64,000 nucleotides of DNA from Ferrimonas sp. YFM (GTDB taxonomy: Bacteria > Pseudomonadota > Gammaproteobacteria > Enterobacterales > Shewanellaceae), in assembly GCF_030296015.1 (NCBI RefSeq), contig NZ_AP027368.1:868001-932000 (forward strand). The letters run 5' to 3'. Position 1 is the stretch's first letter; each line of letters begins with the position of its first letter. A program made the translations under genes and the position numbers. Shown here piece by piece: positions 1 through 8,800 of the stretch. The notes below the pieces were generated by a model. The model saw only the letters and a program-made list of their open reading frames with translations. It was not told where the DNA came from and did no database searches.

Positions 1-44
1 GGGAAGCGATCGACAAGAGGATTCAACCGCTGTTAGAGCGGTAG
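1..44 (+). CDS. rpoE: RNA polymerase sigma-E factor, C-terminal fragment
   Basis: Only the last 13 codons and the TAG stop lie inside the window. They read EAIDKRIQPLLER, close to the C-terminus of RpoE as I remember it from E. coli. The gene directly downstream is rseA, the membrane anti-sigma factor of RpoE, which is the invariant order rpoE-rseA-rseB-rseC. The identification therefore rests on the short match plus strong context. Confidence 0.85.
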   Translation, partial: EAIDKRIQPLLER

Positions 45-62
45 TATCAATCAGGGTGAACC

Positions 63-656
63 ATGACAGAACGTAAAGAAGCAGTATCGGCTTGGGTTGA
101 CGGAGAAGGAACCGATCTGGACCTCAAGCAGTGGCTTAAGGATGAAGAGATGCAGTCCTCCTGGGGTCGCTACCACCTTATCGGTGATGCGATGCGCAAC
201 GAGTTGCCCAAGGAGCTGAATCTGGACATCGCCTCCAGCGTGGCTGCCGCCCTGGAGCAGGAGCCCACAGTGCTGGCGCCCAAAGAGGAACCTAAGTCCT
301 CTGAGCCAAGCCGACGCTCCGTGGTCTCTGGCAAGGTGGTGGAGTTCTCCCGCCGCTTCGGTCAGTACGCCATCGCCGCCACCGTTGCCGCCATCGCCGT
401 AGTCGGCGTGCAGCAATACGGTGCCGAGCAGCAGAACAGTCCTGTGCCTGTACTCAATACCCTGCCGGTTGTGGGCGCTCCCACCCCAGCCAGCTATCAG
501 GCCAACACTCCTGCCGCTCGTCAGGCCCAGGCTCAGAGTGCCGAGGCCCAGGCGATGGAACAGCGCCGCCGGGTGAACGCCTATCTGCGTGACCACCTGT
601 TGCAGCAGCGTCTGAAGGGGCATAATGTGTCCAACGACGATCAAGAGCAAAACTAA
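63..656 (+). CDS. rseA: Sigma-E anti-sigma factor RseA
   Basis: This inner-membrane protein holds sigma-E inactive until envelope stress triggers its cleavage by DegS and RseP. The 197-residue protein starts with the typical cytoplasmic sigma-binding region (AVSAWVDGEGTD at about residues 8-19, then QSSWGRYHLIGDAMR), has a single hydrophobic segment at about residues 101-118, and ends in a Gln/Ala/Arg-rich periplasmic tail. The ATG follows the rpoE stop by 18 bases and precedes rseB by 9 bases, so the genes form one operon. Confidence 0.95.
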   Translation: MTERKEAVSAWVDGEGTDLDLKQWLKDEEMQSSWGRYHLIGDAMRNELPKELNLDIASSVAAALEQEPTVLAPKEEPKSSEPSRRSVVSGKVVEFSRRFGQYAIAATVAAIAVVGVQQYGAEQQNSPVPVLNTLPVVGAPTPASYQANTPAARQAQAQSAEAQAMEQRRRVNAYLRDHLLQQRLKGHNVSNDDQEQN

Positions 657-665
657 GAGGCACGC

Positions 666-1613
666 TTGCGTAAATTCTTGTTTGTAGTGGCATGGTTGCT
701 GGCATTGCCGGCCCATGCCGCTGGCGACGACCCCGCCATCGACTGGCTGCAGAAGATGCAGCACGCCCTCTCCAATACCCAGTTCCGCTACTCCCTGATA
801 CACCTGCAGTCGGATCACATCCGTCCCCTTCGCTATCTCCACGGCACCGTGGATGGCAAGGAGGTGGCCTACCTGGAGCACCTGAACGGGCCACAGAAGA
901 ATGTGGTCAGAATCGGTGATCAGGTCACCTACCTGGAGCACGACGTCAAACCCTACTCGGTTCGCAGCGCTCGCATCAGCGGCTTTATTCCGCCGGCGTT
1001 CGGCACCGGCGTGGAAGCCTTCACCCCCTACTACCAGCTGGCCGTGGGGGGCCGGGATCGGGTGGCGGGTCGCACCTCTCAGGTGGTGCGCATCGTCTCC
1101 ACCGACAAGTTCCGCTACAGCTACAGCCTGTGGCTGGATATGGAAACGGCGCTGCCCCTGCGTATCGATACCCTCAACGCCGATGGTCAGCTGCTGGAGC
1201 AGTATCTGGTGATTGAGATGGCCGCCTTCGATGTGACCCCTCCGGTGTTGGGCAAACTGACCGAAGAGAACTGGCCGCCGGTGCTGGTGAGAGCCAACAG
1301 CGATCAGCAGTCTCCCTGGCGTTTCGGCTGGTTGCCTCAGGGGTTCAAACTGACCCATGTGGACCAGCACCGCCTGTTCGGTGTCAATGACCCGGTTCAG
1401 TACCTGGCCCTGAGCGACGGCCTGACCGAGATGTCGGTCTACATCGGCCTGGCTGGCCAGGTGGTGATGCCCGAGAGCCTCTCCACCGGCAGCGGCCTCT
1501 CCCTGGCGTCTGCCCGCCACGGCGACGTGGAAGTGGTTGTCGTAGGGCGCTTGCCCCTGGAGAGCCTGACCAATGTGGCCAACTCCATCTATCCGGCGGA
1601 GTCCGGCCAATGA
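666..1613 (+). CDS. rseB: Sigma-E regulatory periplasmic protein RseB
   Basis: RseB binds the periplasmic part of RseA, protects it from DegS, and releases it when it senses stray lipopolysaccharide. The 315-residue protein has an N-terminal signal peptide (KFLFVVAWLLALPAHAA, cleavage expected near residue 19) and the MucB/RseB two-domain layout, a large lipoprotein-carrier-like domain followed by a smaller C-terminal domain starting near residue 215. The start is TTG at 666, supported by AAGAGG at about 654-660. Its end overlaps the start of rseC by 4 bases, which suggests translational coupling. Confidence 0.95.
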   Translation: MRKFLFVVAWLLALPAHAAGDDPAIDWLQKMQHALSNTQFRYSLIHLQSDHIRPLRYLHGTVDGKEVAYLEHLNGPQKNVVRIGDQVTYLEHDVKPYSVRSARISGFIPPAFGTGVEAFTPYYQLAVGGRDRVAGRTSQVVRIVSTDKFRYSYSLWLDMETALPLRIDTLNADGQLLEQYLVIEMAAFDVTPPVLGKLTEENWPPVLVRANSDQQSPWRFGWLPQGFKLTHVDQHRLFGVNDPVQYLALSDGLTEMSVYIGLAGQVVMPESLSTGSGLSLASARHGDVEVVVVGRLPLESLTNVANSIYPAESGQ

Positions 1614-2044
1614 TGGAGGCCCTGGCCCGGGTGGAGTCCTGGGATAAAGGCCAGGTCACCCTGAGCTGGCAGGTGCAGAGTGCCTGCGGCCACTGTTATG
1701 AGTCCGACAACTGCGGCACCGGTGTGGTGGCCAAGGGGCTGAATCCCAGGTCTCAGCGCCTGACCCTGCCCTGGAAGCAGCGGCTCAGCCCGGGCACCCA
1801 GGTGACCCTGGGGATCCCCGAGCAGCAACTGCTCAGTGCCGCCGCCCTGGTTTATCTGCTTCCCCTGCTAGGCTTACTGGTGGGGGTAGGCGGCACTGCC
1901 CTGATGGGTGGCGCCGAACTGTTGGCCCTGGGTCTGGGTTTGGCCCTGGGTGGGGCAGGCTTTATGACAGCCCGGCGTCTGGCAGATTCACTGACACCCA
2001 CACCGAGAATCATCAAGGTGTTGGGCGCGCCTGCCAAGGAGTAG
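1610..2044 (+). CDS. rseC: SoxR-reducing/sigma-E regulatory protein RseC
   Basis: RseC is a small inner-membrane protein of the sigma-E operon; its homologues also take part in reducing SoxR. The 144-residue product has the family's N-terminal cysteine cluster (CGHCYESDNCG, about residues 25-35) and then two hydrophobic helices (about residues 78-97 and 103-121) followed by a short cytoplasmic tail. It overlaps rseB by ATGA. The next gene, lepA, is 145 bases away, so the rse operon may end here. Confidence 0.93.
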   Translation: MMEALARVESWDKGQVTLSWQVQSACGHCYESDNCGTGVVAKGLNPRSQRLTLPWKQRLSPGTQVTLGIPEQQLLSAAALVYLLPLLGLLVGVGGTALMGGAELLALGLGLALGGAGFMTARRLADSLTPTPRIIKVLGAPAKE

Positions 2045-2079
2045 GTGGCTCTTCTTTGTTGCTGAAGAGGGCACCAATT

Positions 2080-2112
2080 CCCGGCGGTTACCTATTCCAT
2101 AGCCGCCGGGGA
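2080..2112 (+). other. Stem-loop in the rseC-lepA gap
   Basis: CCCGGCGG and CCGCCGGG form an 8-bp GC-rich stem around a 15-base loop. The T-run of an intrinsic terminator is missing; AT-rich ATAAAATCC and TTAAAATCC repeats follow instead. It could be a weak terminator for the rse operon or a leader structure for lepA-lepB. The stem is seen directly; the role is not known. Confidence 0.4.
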
Positions 2113-2189
2113 TAAAATCCGTTAAAATCCCCCCCCTGTATCTATCCCTGATAGTTTTGTTCCTGTTGTTTTTGCAAGAAGCGGCCTAG

Positions 2190-3980
2190 ATGAAGCATAT
2201 TCGTAATTTCAGTATCATTGCCCATATCGACCACGGTAAGTCGACCCTGTCCGATCGCCTGATCCAGGTGTGCGGCGGTTTGAGCGATCGTGAAATGGCG
2301 GAGCAGGTCCTCGACTCCATGGATCTGGAGCGTGAGCGCGGCATCACCATTAAAGCGCAGAGTGTGACGCTGGACTACACCGCCCAAGATGGCGAAACCT
2401 ACCAACTGAACTTCATCGATACCCCAGGACACGTGGATTTCAGCTACGAGGTGTCCCGCTCCCTGGCGGCCTGTGAAGGCGCCCTGCTGGTGGTGGACGC
2501 CGGTCAGGGGGTGGAAGCCCAGACCCTGGCAAACTGCTACACCGCCATCGAGATGGACCTGGAAGTGCAGCCGATCCTCAACAAGATCGACCTGCCCCAG
2601 GCCGACCCTGAACGGGTGGCGGAAGAGATTGAAGACATTGTCGGCATCGACGCCATGGAAGCGGTGCGCTGCTCCGCCAAGACCGGCGTCGGTATTGAGG
2701 ATGTGCTGGAGTGCATCGTCAAGACCATTCCTGCCCCCGAGGGGGATCCCGAGGCGCCGCTGCAGGCGCTGATCATCGACTCCTGGTTCGACAACTACCT
2801 GGGTGTGGTTTCTTTGGTGCGCATCAAGAACGGTAAGCTGAAGAAGAACGACAAGATCAAGGTGATGAGCACCGGTCAGGTGTGGGGTGTGGACCGTCTG
2901 GGTATCTTTACCCCCAAGCAGAAGGACACCACAGAGCTGCTCACCGGCGAGGTGGGCTGGGTAGTGTGTGGCATCAAGGAGATCCACGGTGCCCCCGTGG
3001 GCGATACCCTGACCCACGCCAAGCACGGCTCCGATCAGGCTCTGCCCGGCTTCCAGAAGGTGAAGCCCCAGGTGTACGCCGGCATGTTCCCCATCTCCAG
3101 TGAAGACTATGAGTCCTTCCGCGATGCCCTGAACAAGCTCTCCCTGAACGACGCCTCCCTGTTCTTCGAACCTGAGACCTCCGCGGCCCTGGGCTTCGGC
3201 TTCCGTTGTGGCTTCCTGGGTATGCTGCACATGGAGATCATCCAGGAGCGCCTGGAGCGTGAGTACAACCTGGACCTGATCACCACCGCGCCGACCGTGG
3301 TGTATGAGGTTGAGACCACCAAGGGCGAGACCCTGATGGTGGACAACCCGTCGGAACTTCCTCCCCTTAACAACATCGAAACCATTGCGGAACCGATTGT
3401 TGAGGCCAACATTCTGGTTCCTCAGGAGTATCTGGGGAATGTGATCACCCTGTGTATCGAGAAGCGGGGTGTTCAGACTAAGATGGCCTATCACGGAAAC
3501 CAGGTGGCGGTGACCTATGAACTGCCCATGGCGGAAGTGGTGCTGGACTTCTTCGACCGACTGAAGTCCACCAGCCGTGGTTTTGCCTCCCTGGACTACA
3601 ACTTTGTCCGGTTCCAGCAGGAGGAGATGGTGCGTCTGGATGTGATGATCAACGGCGATCGGGTGGATGCCCTGGCGATGATCACTCACAAGGAGAACGC
3701 CCAGTTCCGTGGCCGCCAGTTGGTGGAGAAGATGCGTGAACTGATTCCCCGCCAGATGTTCGATATCGCCATCCAGGCTGCCATCGGCAACCAGATCGTG
3801 GCGCGCAGCACCGTCAAGGCCCTGCGTAAAGATGTGACCGCCAAGTGTTATGGCGGTGACGTCAGCCGTAAGAAGAAGCTGTTGCAGAAGCAGAAAGAGG
3901 GTAAGAAGCGGATGAAGCAGCTGGGTAATGTTGAGGTGCCTCAGGAGGCCTTCCTGGCGGTACTCAAGGTAGGAGATTAA
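2190..3980 (+). CDS. lepA: Elongation factor 4 (LepA), ribosomal back-translocase GTPase
   Basis: LepA is a translational GTPase that acts on stalled or mistranslocated ribosomes. The 596-residue protein starts [20 protein letters not shown], with G1 (AHIDHGKST) at about residues 11-19, G3 (DTPGH) near residue 77 and G4 (NKID) near residue 131. EF-G-like domains and the LepA-specific lysine-rich C-terminal domain follow ([16 protein letters not shown] near residue 560). Length and layout are standard. It is followed 6 bases later by lepB, the usual lepA-lepB pair. Confidence 0.98.
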   Translation: MKHIRNFSIIAHIDHGKSTLSDRLIQVCGGLSDREMAEQVLDSMDLERERGITIKAQSVTLDYTAQDGETYQLNFIDTPGHVDFSYEVSRSLAACEGALLVVDAGQGVEAQTLANCYTAIEMDLEVQPILNKIDLPQADPERVAEEIEDIVGIDAMEAVRCSAKTGVGIEDVLECIVKTIPAPEGDPEAPLQALIIDSWFDNYLGVVSLVRIKNGKLKKNDKIKVMSTGQVWGVDRLGIFTPKQKDTTELLTGEVGWVVCGIKEIHGAPVGDTLTHAKHGSDQALPGFQKVKPQVYAGMFPISSEDYESFRDALNKLSLNDASLFFEPETSAALGFGFRCGFLGMLHMEIIQERLEREYNLDLITTAPTVVYEVETTKGETLMVDNPSELPPLNNIETIAEPIVEANILVPQEYLGNVITLCIEKRGVQTKMAYHGNQVAVTYELPMAEVVLDFFDRLKSTSRGFASLDYNFVRFQQEEMVRLDVMINGDRVDALAMITHKENAQFRGRQLVEKMRELIPRQMFDIAIQAAIGNQIVARSTVKALRKDVTAKCYGGDVSRKKKLLQKQKEGKKRMKQLGNVEVPQEAFLAVLKVGD

Positions 3981-3986
3981 TCGCGC

Positions 3987-4907
3987 ATGGCGGCACTGTT
4001 TTCCCTGATCCTGGTTCTGGTCACCCTGGGGACCGGCCTGGTCTGGCTACTGGATAAGTTTTACCTGGCGCCGCGGCGCCAGCAGAAGCTGGCGTTTGCC
4101 AGCGAGCAGACCTCGGGGGAGCTGCCTGAGGAGGCCAGAGACAAACTGGTTCAGGAGCCCTGGCTGGTGGAGACCTCCAAGTCCATCTTCCCGGTGATCG
4201 CCTTTGTGCTGGTGCTGCGCTCCTTCCTGTGGGAACCCTTCCAGATCCCGTCAGGCTCCATGATGCCCACCCTGCTGGTGGGCGACTTCATCCTGGTAAA
4301 CAAGCATGAGTACGGCCTGCGGGATCCTGTGTTCCGCGCCAAGTTTTGGGAGAACAACGACCCCCAGCGCGGTGACATCATCGTCTTCAAGTATCCCAAG
4401 GACACCCGTGTCGACTACATTAAGCGGGTGATTGGCCTGCCCGGTGACCGTGTGGTGTACCGCAACAAGACCCTCTATCTGCAGCCCAAGTGTGAGGCGG
4501 GTGTGGCCAAGTGCCCGGGTCTGGAGCAGGTGCAGTCTGCGGAGCTGAATCGGGATGAGTTCTTCCAGAACGGCACGCCGCTGACGCGCCTGGGTGAAGA
4601 CCTGGCCGGGGTGGAGCACGACATTCTGATAAACCCGCGTCGCCCTGAGCCCCTGCGCTACTACTACAAGCAGCAGGGCCGTCAGACCGGCGACTGGGTG
4701 GTGCCCGAGGGCAGCTACTTTGTCATGGGTGATAACCGTGACAACAGCACCGACGGCCGTTTCTGGGGTTTTGTCCCCGAGGAGAACCTGGTGGGTAAGG
4801 CCACCGGCATCTGGATCTCCTTCGAGTTCGATCGTGAACGCGACAGTGTGCTGCCCTCCTGGGTACCCACAGGCGTTCGCTTCAGCCGTATTGGCGGAAT
4901 TGATTAA
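3987..4907 (+). CDS. lepB: Signal peptidase I
   Basis: LepB removes signal peptides from proteins exported by Sec or Tat. The 306-residue protein has two N-terminal membrane segments (about residues 3-22 and 65-80), the catalytic serine in PSGSMMPTL (Ser91) and the general-base lysine in YIKRVIGLPGD (Lys146). The box GDNRDNSTDGRFWG near residue 250 is also typical. It lies between lepA and rnc, as in E. coli. Confidence 0.98.
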   Translation: MAALFSLILVLVTLGTGLVWLLDKFYLAPRRQQKLAFASEQTSGELPEEARDKLVQEPWLVETSKSIFPVIAFVLVLRSFLWEPFQIPSGSMMPTLLVGDFILVNKHEYGLRDPVFRAKFWENNDPQRGDIIVFKYPKDTRVDYIKRVIGLPGDRVVYRNKTLYLQPKCEAGVAKCPGLEQVQSAELNRDEFFQNGTPLTRLGEDLAGVEHDILINPRRPEPLRYYYKQQGRQTGDWVVPEGSYFVMGDNRDNSTDGRFWGFVPEENLVGKATGIWISFEFDRERDSVLPSWVPTGVRFSRIGGID

Positions 4908-4916
4908 AGGTTAGCA

Positions 4917-5588
4917 GTGGCTGATTTACAACGATTGGTGAGGCTGCTGGGCTATGAGTTTCAGCAGCCTCAATTATTACAGCAGGCCCTGACCCACAGA
5001 AGTGCGGGCAGTCGCCACAATGAGCGTCTCGAGTACCTGGGAGACGCGGTGCTCTCCATGGTGGTGGCCGAAGACCTGTACCACAGGTTCCCCAAGGCCC
5101 CCGAGGGGGAGATGACCCGGATGCGGGCGACCCTGGTCAAGGGGGCCACCCTGGCGGAGATCGCCCGGGAGCTGAATTTGGGTGAGTACATCAAGCTGGG
5201 GCCGGGTGAGATGAAGTCCGGCGGTCATCGCCGCGAGTCGATTCTGGCCGATGCGGTGGAAGCCATTCTCGGGGCGATCTTCCTCGACGGCGGCATCGAG
5301 TCCTGTAAGCCGGTGTTGCTGGCGTTGTGGAAGCCCAGACTGGATGCCATCCAGCCCGGTGCCGGTCAGAAGGATCCCAAGACCCGTCTGCAGGAGCTGC
5401 TTCAGTCCCGTCGCAAGCCCTTGCCGGTCTATGAGGTGATCACCGTCACCGGTGACGCCCACAATCAACAGTTTACTGTCCACTGCTCCGTGTGTGAGCT
5501 GGACGAGCCCGTGGTGGGCACAGGCAGTTCCCGTCGCAAGGCGGAGCAGGATGCCGCCGCCCGGGTCCTGGAGGCACTGGAATCATGA
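4917..5588 (+). CDS. rnc: Ribonuclease III
   Basis: RNase III cuts double-stranded RNA in rRNA precursors and many mRNAs. The 223-residue protein carries the signature NERLEYLGD (residues 35-43) with its Mg2+-binding acids, a second catalytic region ([20 protein letters not shown], about residues 104-123) and a C-terminal double-stranded RNA-binding domain with [11 protein letters not shown]. The start codon is GTG at 4917. The stop overlaps the ATG of era by 4 bases, so rnc and era are coupled. Confidence 0.98.
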   Translation: MADLQRLVRLLGYEFQQPQLLQQALTHRSAGSRHNERLEYLGDAVLSMVVAEDLYHRFPKAPEGEMTRMRATLVKGATLAEIARELNLGEYIKLGPGEMKSGGHRRESILADAVEAILGAIFLDGGIESCKPVLLALWKPRLDAIQPGAGQKDPKTRLQELLQSRRKPLPVYEVITVTGDAHNQQFTVHCSVCELDEPVVGTGSSRRKAEQDAAARVLEALES

Positions 5589-6490
5589 CAGACACCACTT
5601 ACTGCGGCTTCGTCGCCATCGTCGGCCGCCCCAATGTGGGCAAGTCGACTCTGCTGAATCGCCTGCTGGGGCAGAAGGTGAGCATCACCTCCCGCAAGCC
5701 TCAGACCACCCGTCACCGCATCATGGGCATTCATACCGAAGGCCCCCGCCAGGTGATCTTCGTGGACACTCCCGGATTACACATCGAGGAGAAACGGGCG
5801 ATCAACCGCCTGATGAACCGCGCCGCAGCCAGCTCCCTGGCGGACGTTGAGCTGGTGCTGTTCGTGGTGGAGGGGACCAAGTGGACCCCGGATGACGAGA
5901 TGGTGCTGAAGAAGCTGCGCCGTGGCGGCGAGCACCGCAAGACCGCCCTGGTGGTCAACAAGATCGATCAGGTCAAGGACAAGGAGGAGTTGCTGCCTCA
6001 CCTGCAGCAGCTGCAGGAGCGCTTCAACTTTGACGCGGTGTTCCCGGTGGCCGCTGGCAAGGGCGGCGACATCGCCCCCATCATGGATCTCTCCCTGGCC
6101 AGTGTGTCCGAGTCCATTCATTACTTCCCGGAAGACTACGTCACCGACCGCAGCCAGCGCTTCATGGCGTCGGAGATCCTGCGTGAGAAGCTGATGCGCT
6201 TCATGGGGGATGAGTTGCCCTATGCGGCCACCGTGGAGATCGAGCAGTTCAAGGTGGACGAGAAGGGCACCTACCACATCAATGCCCTGATCCTGGTGGA
6301 GCGTACCGGCCAGAAGCGGATGGTGATCGGCAACAAGGGTGAGAAGATTCGCACCATCGGCCGTGAAGCGCGCATCGAGATGGAGAAGATGTTCGACACC
6401 AAGGTCTATCTGGAGACCTGGGTGAAGGTGAAGTCCGGCTGGGCAGACGACGAACGTGCACTGCGCAGCCTGGGGTATGGAGACGACTAA
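5585..6490 (+). CDS. era: Ribosome-assembly GTPase Era
   Basis: Era binds the 3' end of 16S rRNA and guides maturation of the 30S subunit. The 301-residue protein shows G1 GRPNVGKST (residues 14-22), G3 DTPG near residue 60 and G4 NKID near residue 123, followed by the C-terminal type-2 KH domain ([20 protein letters not shown], residues 240-259). It overlaps rnc by 4 bases and recO starts 1 base after its stop. Confidence 0.98.
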   Translation: MTDTTYCGFVAIVGRPNVGKSTLLNRLLGQKVSITSRKPQTTRHRIMGIHTEGPRQVIFVDTPGLHIEEKRAINRLMNRAAASSLADVELVLFVVEGTKWTPDDEMVLKKLRRGGEHRKTALVVNKIDQVKDKEELLPHLQQLQERFNFDAVFPVAAGKGGDIAPIMDLSLASVSESIHYFPEDYVTDRSQRFMASEILREKLMRFMGDELPYAATVEIEQFKVDEKGTYHINALILVERTGQKRMVIGNKGEKIRTIGREARIEMEKMFDTKVYLETWVKVKSGWADDERALRSLGYGDD

Positions 6491-6491
6491 G

Positions 6492-7190
6492 ATGGAGCCG
6501 GGTTGGCAGTCTGCCTATCTGCTGCACGCCCGACCCTATCGCGAGCGCAGTCAGCTGATCACCCTGCTTACCGAGCAAGAGGGTAGGGTGGCGGCGGTGG
6601 CGCGCACCTCCGGCAAACAGGGGGGCCTGATGAAGGCCGCCCTGCAGCCCTTCCAGCCTCTGAAGGTCTCCCTGACCGGCCAGGGCTCCCTCAAGACCTT
6701 AAAGGGGGCCGAAACCCTCTCTCTTCCGGTTCCCCTCTCCGGTGATAAGCTCTACTGTGGTTTGTACTTCAATGAATTGGCGGTACGATTGCTCTCAGAG
6801 CTGGCTCAGTGCACCGAACTGTTTCAGGCCTACCATCAGTGTCTGCTGACCCTGGCCGCCGAGGAGGAGCACGAGTCGGTGCTTCGCTACTTCGAATGGG
6901 CCTTGCTGACTCACCTTGGGGAGGCGCCGGCCCTGAGCCGGGATGTCACCGGCGAGCCATTGGTGGCCGATTGCTGCTACGCCCTGGTGGCGGAACAGGG
7001 GTTCGTCCCTGTGGGCCATGACCGGGGTTACCTGGGGGCGATGCTGCTGGCTCTGGCTCAGCAGCAGCTGGCACCGGAACACCTGGCCCAGGCCAAGCAC
7101 CTGGCCCGGACCCTGCTCAGGCCACACCTGGGCAACAAGCCCCTGCGCAGCAGGGAGCTGTTTATGAAACGAATCAACAACAAGGACTAG
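6492..7190 (+). CDS. recO: DNA repair protein RecO
   Basis: RecO helps load RecA on SSB-coated single-stranded DNA in the RecFOR pathway. The product is 232 residues from the ATG at 6492, whose N-terminus ([20 protein letters not shown]) lines up with E. coli RecO. An open frame extends further upstream into era, but that extension has no family match, and a GGAG lies about 10 bases before 6492. The protein has the N-terminal OB fold and a helical C-terminal part. The family's zinc-finger cysteines are not evident, as in E. coli. Confidence 0.95.
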   Translation: MEPGWQSAYLLHARPYRERSQLITLLTEQEGRVAAVARTSGKQGGLMKAALQPFQPLKVSLTGQGSLKTLKGAETLSLPVPLSGDKLYCGLYFNELAVRLLSELAQCTELFQAYHQCLLTLAAEEEHESVLRYFEWALLTHLGEAPALSRDVTGEPLVADCCYALVAEQGFVPVGHDRGYLGAMLLALAQQQLAPEHLAQAKHLARTLLRPHLGNKPLRSRELFMKRINNKD

Positions 7191-7192
7191 GC

Positions 7193-7927
7193 ATGAGTAT
7201 TCTTCTAGGGGTCAACATCGACCACATCGCCACCCTGCGTCAGGCCAGGGGCACCAGCTACCCGGATCCGGTTCATGCGGCGGCGGTGGCGGAGCACGCC
7301 GGTGCCGATGGCATCACCATTCACCTGCGGGAAGATCGTCGCCACATCATCGACCGGGATGTCTACCTGCTGGCCCAGACCCTGAAGACCCGGATGAACC
7401 TGGAGATGGCGGTAACCGAGGAGATGCTGGCCATCGCCCTCGAGGTGAAGCCCACCTATGTCTGCCTGGTGCCTGAGAAGCGTGAAGAGCTGACCACCGA
7501 AGGGGGCCTGGACGTGGCCGGTCAGTTGGACAAGATGCTGGACGCGGTGTCTCGTCTGAATGAGGCGGGCATCAAGGTGTCGCTGTTTATCGATGCGGAC
7601 AAGACCCAGATCGACGCCGCGGTGAAAGTGGGGGCTCCCTACATCGAGATTCACACCGGTGCCTACGCCGATGCCGAGACCGAGGCAGAAGCCGAGGCTG
7701 AGCTGGCCCGCATCCGCGAAGGGGCAGCCTACGCCGCCTCCAAGGGGCTGATCGTCAACGCCGGCCACGGCCTTAACTACCACAACGTCAAGCCCATTGC
7801 CGCCATCCCGGAGTTCTATGAGCTCAACATCGGTCATGCCATCATCGCCCGCGCCGCCATCGACGGCCTGGACCTGGCGATTCGGGACATGAAGCGTCTG
7901 ATGCTGGAAGGGCGTCAGGGGATCTGA
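7193..7927 (+). CDS. pdxJ: Pyridoxine 5'-phosphate synthase
   Basis: PdxJ condenses 1-deoxyxylulose 5-phosphate with 3-amino-2-oxopropyl phosphate to make pyridoxine 5'-phosphate, the last ring-forming step of vitamin B6 synthesis. The 244-residue TIM barrel starts with [18 protein letters not shown] and contains HLREDRRHI (about residues 43-51) and [12 protein letters not shown] near residue 190. It follows recO by 2 bases and overlaps the start of acpS by one base. Confidence 0.98.
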   Translation: MSILLGVNIDHIATLRQARGTSYPDPVHAAAVAEHAGADGITIHLREDRRHIIDRDVYLLAQTLKTRMNLEMAVTEEMLAIALEVKPTYVCLVPEKREELTTEGGLDVAGQLDKMLDAVSRLNEAGIKVSLFIDADKTQIDAAVKVGAPYIEIHTGAYADAETEAEAEAELARIREGAAYAASKGLIVNAGHGLNYHNVKPIAAIPEFYELNIGHAIIARAAIDGLDLAIRDMKRLMLEGRQGI

Positions 7928-8304
7928 TGAGCATCAAGGGTCTGGGCACGGACATCGTTGAGATTGAGCGGGTAGAGGCCCAGTTTCAGCGACTGGGAGA
8001 GAAGTTTGCCAAGCGCATCCTTACGCCCAATGAGCTGGAGGAGCTGGCCCGCTCCAAGGCGCCGGCGAGGCTGCTGGCCAAGCGCTTCGCGGTTAAGGAG
8101 GCGGCGGGCAAGGCCCTGGGCACCGGCATCGGCCGCGGGGTCTCCTTCCAGCACATCGAACTGGGTCACAACGCCGACGGGGCGCCGCAGCTGATCCTCA
8201 CCGAGGGAGCCCTGGCCAGGATGCAGGCCCTGGGGGCGGAACAGGCTCACATCAGCCTGGCGGATGAGCGCCGCTATGCGGTGGCCACGGTGATTCTCAG
8301 CTGA
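7927..8304 (+). CDS. acpS: Holo-[acyl-carrier-protein] synthase
   Basis: AcpS transfers the 4'-phosphopantetheine arm of coenzyme A to acyl carrier protein. The 125-residue protein has the Mg2+-binding motif GLGTDIVEIERVE (about residues 5-17) and RFAVKEAAGKALGTG (about residues 54-68). It is the last gene of the long plus-strand series and is followed by a clear terminator at 8323. Confidence 0.98.
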   Translation: MSIKGLGTDIVEIERVEAQFQRLGEKFAKRILTPNELEELARSKAPARLLAKRFAVKEAAGKALGTGIGRGVSFQHIELGHNADGAPQLILTEGALARMQALGAEQAHISLADERRYAVATVILS

Positions 8305-8322
8305 CGCCCTGTCTCAGAAACC

Positions 8323-8350
8323 AAAAAGGCCACCTCAGGGTGGCCTTTTT
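8323..8350 (+). terminator. Intrinsic terminator after acpS
   Basis: AAAAAGGCCACC and GGTGGCCTTTTT pair around a short loop and end in a T-run. The A-run on the other side means it can also end transcription of the minus-strand gene at 8364-8723. Confidence 0.9.
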
Positions 8351-8363
8351 GATGCTGGGAGAA

Positions 8364-8723
8364 TCAGAATTTTACTTCGGTATTGAACCCCAGCACCGTC
8401 AGGTTCTGTTGCTGCTGTTGCTGAAACTGCAGGTCGACAGAGAGGGTGAATCGACCCATCTGGATGCCGGTGCCGACTCGGGCGCCCAGGCCCTGGTCAA
8501 TCTCACGGGTCAGCCAGGGGGACTCCTGACGGGTGAGGCTGAGGGAGGTCTGAGTGTACCAGGGGCTGTCTCCCCACTGGGTCTGCAGGGTCAGGGGAAT
8601 TTGACTGAAGCTGGGATCCTGGGTGACCAGGGTAGGCGCCTTGACCCAGTGCACCTCGGCACTGGCGGCGTGGGTCCACATGGTCAGCAGCAGGGTCGCT
8701 GCGGCCAAGATTCTGTGCATCAC
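8364..8723 (-). CDS. Small secreted protein of unknown function
   Basis: The 119-residue product starts with a likely signal peptide (RILAAATLLLTMWTHAASA, cleavage after about residue 22). The mature part alternates polar and hydrophobic residues and ends in LGFNTEVKF. That aromatic end, with a preceding run of about seven glutamines near residue 100, could fit a short beta-rich outer-membrane or periplasmic protein. The first or second of two adjacent ATGs could be the start. I recognise no family. It is separated from the yfjD-like gene by about 80 bases and shares the terminator at 8323 with acpS. Confidence 0.6.
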   Translation of the reverse strand: MMHRILAAATLLLTMWTHAASAEVHWVKAPTLVTQDPSFSQIPLTLQTQWGDSPWYTQTSLSLTRQESPWLTREIDQGLGARVGTGIQMGRFTLSVDLQFQQQQQQNLTVLGFNTEVKF

Positions 8724-8800
8724 CTCTCCTCCCTGAAAAATGAAAGACCGGTTCGGCGGGCCGATCCGGTCTTTGAGTATAGAAGAGATTTTTGCCTTTG

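Noticed and set aside
2142-3689. Long open frame opposite lepA
   Set aside because: It is the antisense shadow of lepA, caused by high GC and codon bias; the His/Gln-rich translation is typical of such shadows.
6456-6491. Longer recO start inside era
   Set aside because: The added residues do not match RecO; the ATG at 6492 fits the family N-terminus.
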